Below, piece after piece: positions 55,161 to 64,000 of a stretch of 64,000 nucleotides of DNA. The notes beneath the pieces are model-generated. The model did not search any database. It was not told the origin of the DNA and saw nothing but the letters and a program-made list of their open reading frames with translations. The stretch comes from Spongilla lacustris (Eukaryota > Porifera > Demospongiae > Spongillida > Spongillidae). The stretch spans positions 3,787,026 to 3,851,025 of the forward strand of contig OX442417.1 of the NCBI GenBank assembly GCA_949361645.1. Reading direction: 5' to 3'. The position numbers were made by a program, and so were the translations under genes. Each line of letters begins with the position of its first letter. Within the stretch, counting starts at the first letter, position 1.

Positions 55161-56422
55161 ATAGTATAACAATCTCTGACCATGTATGTAGCTACATCAT
55201 GCGCTATGGCTTTACCATAGACCTGTACGCAATTTTCTTTACTGCGTCTTCTTGTACTTTGCACATGCACAGAACGTCTGCACGCTCTGCAGAAATGTTT
55301 AGGGAAACTGATGAACAGTGTCGTTGCATATGTGTCTATTGCTAATCAAGTCAAAGAGCGAAAAGGCAGCACAATTGTATTTTGCTGGAGTCTCTCGTTT
55401 TCCACCTTTATATATCTTAAGCAGTTCATTTATGACCACACACTCTCTGACAGAACTTCTCAACTTACTTGTCCAGGACTTGACTTGTGTGTTTCCCATA
55501 TATTGTCGTCGTACATCATGCATGCAAATTAATATATACATATGTACATATGGGCAGCGCTGGTGTAGCACACTTGCATTAGATGTACAATGATCGCTCT
55601 TTTAGTAGGAGTTTAGCTTTAAAACCATCAGCCTAGGGGGGTTTCGAGAAAAAAATTGGTTGCCGCCTGAGCAAATGCGCACATTTATACGGGCCAAAGG
55701 AGCTGAAGGCATGCACGCTTTTATATACCACCATTCTTTATACTGAAGAAAGATGTGGTATGTAGAATTTGAAGACAATGTTGCATGGGGTAAAAAGGAA
55801 CGAAACAATTAAGGGACGTAGTACAAAAGTATGAAATATATGTCACCACAACTGTTTAATATATCAGGTTGCACTCTGTAGCGGTAAACAGATATATTTC
55901 TTTCACTGTCAGAATCCTATTTACATGTAGTTTGCCAGTACACTGAATAATGATTTCAGTTAGTACCCGGCCATGTTTTAAAACTATATATATATTACGG
56001 TGGTTCTTGTATTGTTTTGTGTTGGCCTAAAGACTGCATGGATGGATGACCTTAACGGCGCTGCATGATATGGTTCCATCGCGGGATCCATGCAGATATA
56101 GATAGGTTGCAATATACATGTACTGTTTCCTTAATTTCTCGTGTACCGCACATGCATGTAAAATGTACACAAAATTTCTCGTGACTACATTTGAAGTCTA
56201 TTTATGTACCTGTACGGCTGTACCATGCACGTCGGCACGAATCAGCAATTAAAAACGCTTACCGCCAAACGCGCAACGCTCAGCACTTCCGCCTAGTACG
56301 ATTTAAAATATTCGAGCAAATTAGCAAGTTGCACTAAGTACCTGCTCATTGTACGTGATGGCTTCGGACTATAATCTGTTTTTGTGCTTGTCGTTGTGTA
56401 GCGTGCAAATCCGGGTTCCGAA
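55161..56422. other. Spacer without recognisable gene
   Basis: At 55735-55810, AGAATTTGAAGACAATG followed by GTAAAAAGGAACGAAAC weakly resembles an arm of foldback family 2. No gene was recognised. Confidence 0.35.
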
Positions 56423-56475
56423 GGTCAGGCCGGACCCCCGGCCTGACAGCCCTGGTCTGTCAGGTTGGCTTGCAA
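56423..56475. repeat. GC-rich self-complementary cluster, copy 2
   Basis: CGAAGGTCAGGCCGG, CCCCGGCCTGACAG and CTGTCAGG are shared with 39566-39645. It lies directly beside a hAT-like end. Confidence 0.75.
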
Positions 56476-56476
56476 G

Positions 56477-56660
56477 TAGGGTGTGTAACCTTTTTCATAA
56501 ATCAAAATCGATTATTTCGATTATGTAAAAAAGTCCAATCGATTTTTCAAGTTAATAGCAACTTGAAAATCGGTTATTAGAAACATTAAATCGATTTTGG
56601 CGATTATAGTGCACCATTAATTTGCCAACGATTACCTATAGGTTTTTCCGATTTTTGATA
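56477..56660 (+). mobile_element. Left end of a second hAT-like element
   Basis: TAGGGTGTGTAACC is followed by several AATCGATT motifs, matching the ends of the element at 44762-46165. The right end and target duplication were not found, so this copy is truncated or more divergent. Confidence 0.6.
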
Positions 56661-58047
<1,387 letters not shown>

Positions 58048-58181
58048 GATGGCATATTGGGTGTATGCTAAAAGTGTTCAAAGGATGAATGCTGCTAGCT
58101 GAACACAGTTGTGCTTCGTTAAAAAGGTAGGATTTAGGACAATTTTTGTATTCTCCCTTATTCCATCATTACTGAGTTGCA

Positions 58182-58530
58182 TACACACTCATTTACACAC
58201 ATGCACGCACACACACATGCACACTCATATGTACACACACATGCACACATACATGCATAAAGTGAAACATACACACACATGCACACACACATGCACAAAC
58301 ACATGCACACATGCACACACATGCACAAACACATGCAAAAACACATGCACACGTATGCACACATGCACACATGCACAAACACGTGTACAAACATACACAC
58401 ATGCACACACACATGCACACATGCGCGCACACATGCACACATACACACACATGTACACACACACATGTACATGACATACACTATGCACACATGCACAATG
58501 GACACATACACACATACACACTTAATTACA
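58182..58530 (+). repeat. Imperfect CA-rich tract (ACACATGC units)
   Basis: Irregular repeats of ACACATGCAC with TAC interruptions. Related tracts lie at 59036-59212 and 59525-59760. They encode only His/Thr or Cys/Val strings. Confidence 0.95.
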
Positions 58531-59035
58531 ATGCCTAGTAACTTCCCCTGGCTAAGTAGTTGTACGTACCAAGCCCCTAAGCTCCCCAGCTACATGCTTC
58601 TGTGCTCAGGTCCCCCAACACGCTGCCCAGTTGACTGATTGATGAGAATAGGGGGCCAGGGCGAGAACCTCTCCCCCCCCCCCCTCCCCCCCGACCTGTT
58701 GGCCGTGGGGAGCTCCCGTGAGTGACACAGGTCACCAGCTGGGAGTCCCTGTGGCCAGGCCATGTGTGGCTTGTTAGGTCATGGGGGTACAAAGATGACA
58801 CAGGGGTAGAGGGTGGGTGATGCAAACAGACAAGCTCTCCTGAAGCACTGGTGAGTACTGGTACACTGCCTATGTGTGCATATAATCTCACAAGCCAGCC
58901 ACAGCACACAAAGGGTAACAATAGGGAGGACGAGGCCATGAGCCTGTGTTACCGCAAGTGTCTGCCCACCAATGCTGATAGATAGGAAATTACTAGAGCC
59001 CCATTAAACTCTGTTTAGCTCCCCAAACAGTACCA
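58531..59035. other. Non-repetitive island between CA tracts
   Basis: The stretch is moderately GC-rich, with C runs near 58672-58690. It has a minus-strand open frame but no recognisable domain. Nothing else was seen. Confidence 0.35.
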
Positions 59036-59212
59036 TCCACACACATACACACATGCATTCACACACACATGCACACATACACACTCATGCACACATACAC
59101 ATATATATGCATAAATACACATACACACATGCACATACACATATGCACACATACACACATGCACACATACACATGCACAAACACATAGACACACACACAC
59201 ACATACACATCA
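59036..59212 (+). repeat. Imperfect CA-rich tract 2
   Basis: Repeats of ACACATGCACACATACAC, the same style as 58182-58530. Confidence 0.95.
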
Positions 59213-59524
59213 GGGATGTACTGCCAAGTTTTTAACAGGGGGTGGGTTTTGGAATATATAAAAATATAGGGGTTGGGCCAAAATTAGAAGTCATTCCTCT
59301 GCACTGTTAAATGGCATGCCATGCAATTTTGTGTAAACCAGAGGTTGGGTTAGTCAAATTAGGGGCAGACGAGGGGAGTTGGGGGATGGGTCGATACCCC
59401 CCCCCCCTATTTGATGCTTGAGTTCTGGCCTCTCTAGTTATGGCACTGTTAAATAAATTGCACCCGGCAAGAAGGTTGACAGTGCTCTCGCTTTTCGTAT
59501 TTGGCTAAATGTGAGGGGCCCATA

Positions 59525-59760
59525 TGCCCCACATACATATACACACATATGCACATGATACACACACATGCACACACAGACATGCACACACATACACATA
59601 CACAGACACCTACACACACATTTACATGCACACACATTCACATGCACACACACATGCACATGTGTGTATTTGGCATTATGTGCATGTGTGTATGTGTATG
59701 ATTCATTTGTGTGTATACATATACATGTTCACACACATTCACACAAACAGAAACACATGC
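59525..59760 (+). repeat. Imperfect CA/TG-rich tract 3
   Basis: CA-rich to about 59665, then TGTGTG-type for ~40 bp, then CA-type again. The middle switch allows hairpin formation. Confidence 0.9.
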
Positions 59761-60033
59761 TTGATGAGTTTGTATTGGAAAGCAAATACGGTCTTTGGAA
59801 CTGCTCAAAAGTCCTGTCTAGCTTTCCTCACAATTGGACAATTCTTAGACATCGAAAATACCTACAATGTACTCTTCTTGATATTCATTTTGATTAACAA
59901 ATATATAAAACTTTTGAGGTCATGCTGTATTTCATTGCGCATGCGTGACCTTAGTTATAAGCACGTTCTCCATTCGTAAACAGGTAACATTTTTTTTTTA
60001 GGTTTTATAAAAAAGCCATTTGTTTTCTTCCAG

Positions 60034-60595
60034 AATTGAGCGATGCATTCGTGTAACACGAGTTGAAGGCTTTGAAGAGAGTTTATCGAGTTTTTCGTGG
60101 TAAGGATAGCAGTTCGCGATCGTAATGCCAGTATGACTCCACTACTGCCATATACGCTCTAACGTTGTATTTATTATTAAAATCAATTCAGCCAGCCGCT
60201 GTTTTTGTATAGTTTATTAATGTGTATCATAAGATTACGGAACATACACGAAGTATTGATGCCTACAAGTGCCAACACCCAATCACGGCTGTTTCATTCC
60301 TTTGAAATTTCGGCATTAGACCCGGCCGCGCCCACTATGAACTTAAGTATCTACATGTAGCAATGTGTGTCCATTAATTCCATCCGGCGCGTACAGTGTA
60401 GAAAAAGGTCTCTGTTACAAAACCGTCGGTAATTCCTCACAAGATGAAGGCAGTATATGTAAGTTAAAGGGTAGCTGCATAGAAAGGAACCAAGCTTTAA
60501 TTGCTGGTTTCATCACTGAGAACTGCGTGACATCTCATCGGATGCGGTTTGAACTGTTTCAGTTTCTCACAAATCCCGCTTATATATTTTTCAAG
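60034..60595 (+). CDS. Candidate two-exon fragment, unknown cysteine-containing protein
   Basis: The first block starts after a TTTTCTTCCAG acceptor (60034), is open as IERCIRVTRVEGFEESLSSF, and ends at a GTAAGG near 60101. The second starts after CTACATGTAG at 60360 and is open to an AAG/GTAAAG donor at ~60595. It contains IPSGAYSVEKGLCYK, then CKLKGSCIERNQALIAGF and ENCVTSHRMRFELF. Spaced cysteines suggest an extracellular or disulfide-bonded module. Exon phases between the two blocks were not proved, and no family was recognised. Confidence 0.3.
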
Positions 60596-63487
60596 GTAAA
60601 GAGTTTTAAATCAATGAGGAAGGCAAAGTCTACGTTACTACACGTCTGATACAGTTTGCACACTCTGAATAGTTAAGGCAAGTGTCGGGGGCTATAAATA
60701 GAAATGGAATAACAGCTGTTCATTTTACATGTGGAGCTTACTTTCCCCCCAGTAGGAATACGAATGCACTGCTCTTTTGTTGCATCCGGTACACCATCGT
60801 ACCGACTGGTTGCATCTTGCTGACTTGACTACTGGTACAACAATGTGTGGCCAATACTGGCCATGATGCTTCTTTTACGTGATGCACATGCATAAATGTA
60901 TACCACCATTACATCATGCAGTAACAGGTGCACCATTCTAGGGGCAAGCTAGGCGTTATGAATGGCCGTGCACATTCCAGAGGTAAAGTCTTCTAGCAAC
61001 ATGGACAATGGGCAGCAGCCAAATGGAACCTATGCACTGTATGCTGTATGCATAGGAGCTGCATTAATTATACACCCCTACAGATTCATTTCAATGGGGG
61101 GGGGGGAGGGGGGGGTTAGAAGGTAGTTTATGCTGGGGGAGGGGGAGTGGAAAACATAGGTCCTGGGGGGTTGAATAAAATACAGGCTTGTCCAGGGGGC
61201 ATGCATTTGCAAGTCTGCCCCGGGGGTGGGGGGAGGGGTATGTTTGCAATTGTTGTCATCTTTAGGGGTGTATGGTTAAATAATGAAATGGCTTGCTGCA
61301 ACACACCAAAGCAAATAGGATATTGCAGTTCCTCAATGGCAGATAACAGCTGTGTGGACCTATGGTAGCTAGTGCTATATTATCTTTCCAGGCATTGTCT
61401 GCTGGAATAATCCTCAACTTCCTGTCTTCTTCTAGCGTGCTGTATGAACATTACAGCCCTATATGAAATAATAAAAAGTGGAGTGAGCCATTGCATATCT
61501 TGCACCTCCATGGAATGGTTGCCATATGGCTCCACTGATCATGAGCACTTGTATGATGTCAGCTCTTTTGAGCAGAAGCACTGTGCAATGTGCCTCAAGG
61601 ATATACATAACTTCTGGGGGTGGATCTCATAGCTGTCTTGCCCAGTGTCAAGGCTTGCAAAATCCCTTTCATGTGCAATGGTGGATGCATGGATAGGTTC
61701 TTTAAAAAAAAAAAACATTTGCTTGCTTGTGATCTTTGGAAAGCTTGCACCTGCAAACTCTACAAAGGTCTTCCAATGTACACGTACACCCATGTAGATC
61801 GTACGCGGTGTGGTTAAATACTCATAGTTAAACCAATAGTTTTTATCACTGTTAGAAGGCGTGTAGTAAATTATAGAAGTCATACTATCACTTACCTGGC
61901 TTAGCTAGTTGGTCTCGAACAAATAATAGTCGCTTTTATAAGCGCGATTTCGTACAATACGAAAGCAAACACGATACGATTTCCCGCCACGAAAGTGCCA
62001 TCATATGCGCCAGCGTTGTTTCTAAGTTAGAATCGTCGACGTATACGTTCTCGGCGGCGAAGTTTAGAAGAACAGTGGGGTGATCGCAAGGTCTTTGTTA
62101 ATATTCAGGACAACGTTAGTCAAGTTGCAAGTATGAGCGAGTTTTAGTTCTGCACGCCAAGTACCAACCATGATGCTGCATGGGACCCATTCCTGATTCG
62201 ACCAGACCACAGCCGCGGCCGGTGAGTTCATATTATACTCCGCGCGGTATATCATGTCATGCCGCATGGCGTGCATTTAGCATACTACTGTACAGGCTGT
62301 ACAGTAAGCTGTATTTGTCTCTACCGGCCGTAATGACTTCATGCAAATTCTACATTTTGAGATAGGTCTTCAGTTTACCCATACTGGATTATCTACCTAA
62401 ACAATAGATAAACAAGTGAGACCACAATGTACATGCACTGGAAGAGATTATTTTAAAGCAACAAAATGTCTTCACAGCAAACACCTGTACATTTGGTTGC
62501 ACGGTTGTACATACATGCATGCTTTTATATGATAAAAAGGTTAGATGTGTACTTTAAAAAACCCAATTTGCAGATCGTGTGTCTACAACAACCATATGGG
62601 TAAAGGTCTAGCTGCTTCCAAGTTCATGGGGACCCTCATAGTCACACATACATCATACCCTGAAAGACCATGGGGAGGCACTTCTTGTCCAACTTGTGAA
62701 AAGGTTTGCAATGGCAACAGCTATACCACTCAACATTGCATGTGAATACAAGCTGCATGCAATTATGCCTCCCTCTGTTGTTTAAGAACTATATCTTTAA
62801 GAATTGTGCAAGTCAATCGCGAATACTCAGAAGATATAAAAATTCAGCTGCAAAGAAAACACTAGATATATGGTTGCAATACAGCTACCAATGATGTATC
62901 TAAAGGTGAATTGTACAGACATAAAAAAAAAAAATTGTGGAGCAGCCAAAATCAACAGAACCCATACAGTGACTGTGGGGGACACATGCAATTAATGCAT
63001 CCTTGCAACTGAAAATTGTGGTGTGCTGAAGTATGCATCATGATGATGAGACTGACTTTTGATGTGACACATGCAATATGTACCTACATCAGAAATGTAT
63101 ATATCTGCTCTCATTGTTGCGTGTGAAAATTGTCTTGTATTTGCATCTATTTTTGTCTTTACTTTTTAAGTATCGAGTTTAAAAGTACATGTATGACAAC
63201 CGCATGTACATTTTAAAATAAATAAAACAAAACGGAGCTAGAAGGCAACAGAGACGTCAGCTACTAGTCGTCATTCTACAGATAACGATTGGGGCATGAG
63301 TGCAATCGTCAGTTGCTCGTGTTACTATATGTTGCGTTAATCCGCGGCTTGTACATGTATGTCCGTGATCGCGCGAATTCATCGAGTGTCAAACCTTGAT
63401 CATGACCCCTTAGATAGGAGGATTTGACAGCATACCGCAGTATAGTGTGATATGACGCGATGTGAATCCCCAACCCTTGCCCGTACT
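60596..63487. other. Spacer without convincing gene
   Basis: Contains a G-rich stretch at 61094-61235 and short open frames with scattered cysteines (61444-61632, 62545-62745). These lack splice or domain support. No transposon ends were recognised. Confidence 0.35.

Positions 63488-63540
<53 letters not shown>
63488..63540 (+). repeat. Poly-G tract (53 bp)
   Basis: The longest homopolymer of the window. The reverse strand reads polyproline in one frame, which is an artefact. Confidence 0.97.
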
Positions 63541-63541
<1 letters not shown>

Positions 63542-64000
63542 ACCGTGTAGCATTGATAAGTGCGTAAACAGCCGTGCAATAGAGTGTACTGGTTACACCT
63601 AAGGGATGTTGTAACACCCCTGAGCGCGGTTACCACTACATGTACGAATATAAGAACAAAGTGCCCACGGGCGCTCATCAGTCTGCCGCTGATTATAATT
63701 ATTGAGAGGTCAGAAGGTTAGCTATATGCATGCATCAGATCCGTACTATACTTGACTTTTGTTTTCGATTTTGTATTTGTACATGGTTTGCTATAGTTGG
63801 GCGTGGCCCGCCCTTCGCGTATTGGCGGAAGGTCGGGTTGCAAGCCTATACCTGGATTTGTTCTGCTGCAACGGGGATTGCAGTCCAATCGGATTGCAGC
63901 GTTCAAGTGGGTCCCATTATCACCCAATTAGCGGCTGATGTGAGGTAATGATAGGCAGCTGTTCTTTCCATTTAATTATAACTTACATGTATATGAATTT
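63541..64000. other. Terminal stretch
   Basis: An open frame at 63730-63948 shows AATGIAVQSDCSVQVGP-like sequence with a TTGCAATC/GATTGCAG inverted motif near 63875-63895. No gene was recognised before the window ends. Confidence 0.3.

Noticed and set aside
63309..63678. Polyproline protein on the minus strand
   Set aside because: It arises from the 53-bp poly-G homopolymer.

Overview
This is nuclear DNA of a multicellular eukaryote, most likely a marine invertebrate animal and possibly a demosponge. The evidence is a 13-exon MLH3 gene of animal type with GT-AG introns, ADP-ribosylarginine hydrolase and Golgi-type glycosyltransferase genes without other introns, very abundant short transposon relics and hairpin elements, and a strong excess of the hexanucleotide TACATG in introns and spacers. 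The sponge assignment is inference from general style and was not tested by a search.

Layout. Bases 1-2913 hold a 787-bp-offset direct repeat and a decayed reverse-transcriptase element with a zinc and nuclease-like tail. MLH3 fills 3124-13159 on the + strand, with all splice phases closing. Bases 13160-21775 carry no convincing gene but several foldback elements (16394-16842 with TTAA target duplications, 17840-18100) and one copy of an 0.8-0.9 kb dispersed element (15463-16268) whose second, inverted copy is at 40055-40958. A frameshifted multi-pass membrane protein lies at 21776-22628, ADPRH at 25171-26232, and a SnoaL/NTF2-fold protein at 31882-32343, preceded by a tandem array of 28-bp palindromes. 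Bases 35-44 kb are a graveyard of integrase, DDE-transposase and RING-like fragments. A 1.4-kb hAT-like element (44762-46165) with 8-bp target duplications and an internal minisatellite precedes a type II glycosyltransferase gene (46660-49486). That gene is interrupted inside its coding sequence by a 1.4-kb CACTA-like element. Bases 50.6-64 kb contain further relics, an ankyrin-like gene with broken frame (53247-54336), long CA-rich tracts and homopolymer G runs.

The genes do not form a pathway: mismatch repair and meiotic recombination (MLH3), reversal of arginine ADP-ribosylation (ADPRH), a small NTF2-fold protein and a glycosyltransferase are independent single genes. The most informative signals are mobile-element events whose empty sites can be read in this window: the CACTA-like insertion in the glycosyltransferase frame, and a 151-bp element inserted in one arm of a palindrome whose other arm keeps the empty site. 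Two palindrome arrays of shared architecture and a pair of fragments resembling RAG1 N-terminal-type cysteine-rich proteins are also worth attention.
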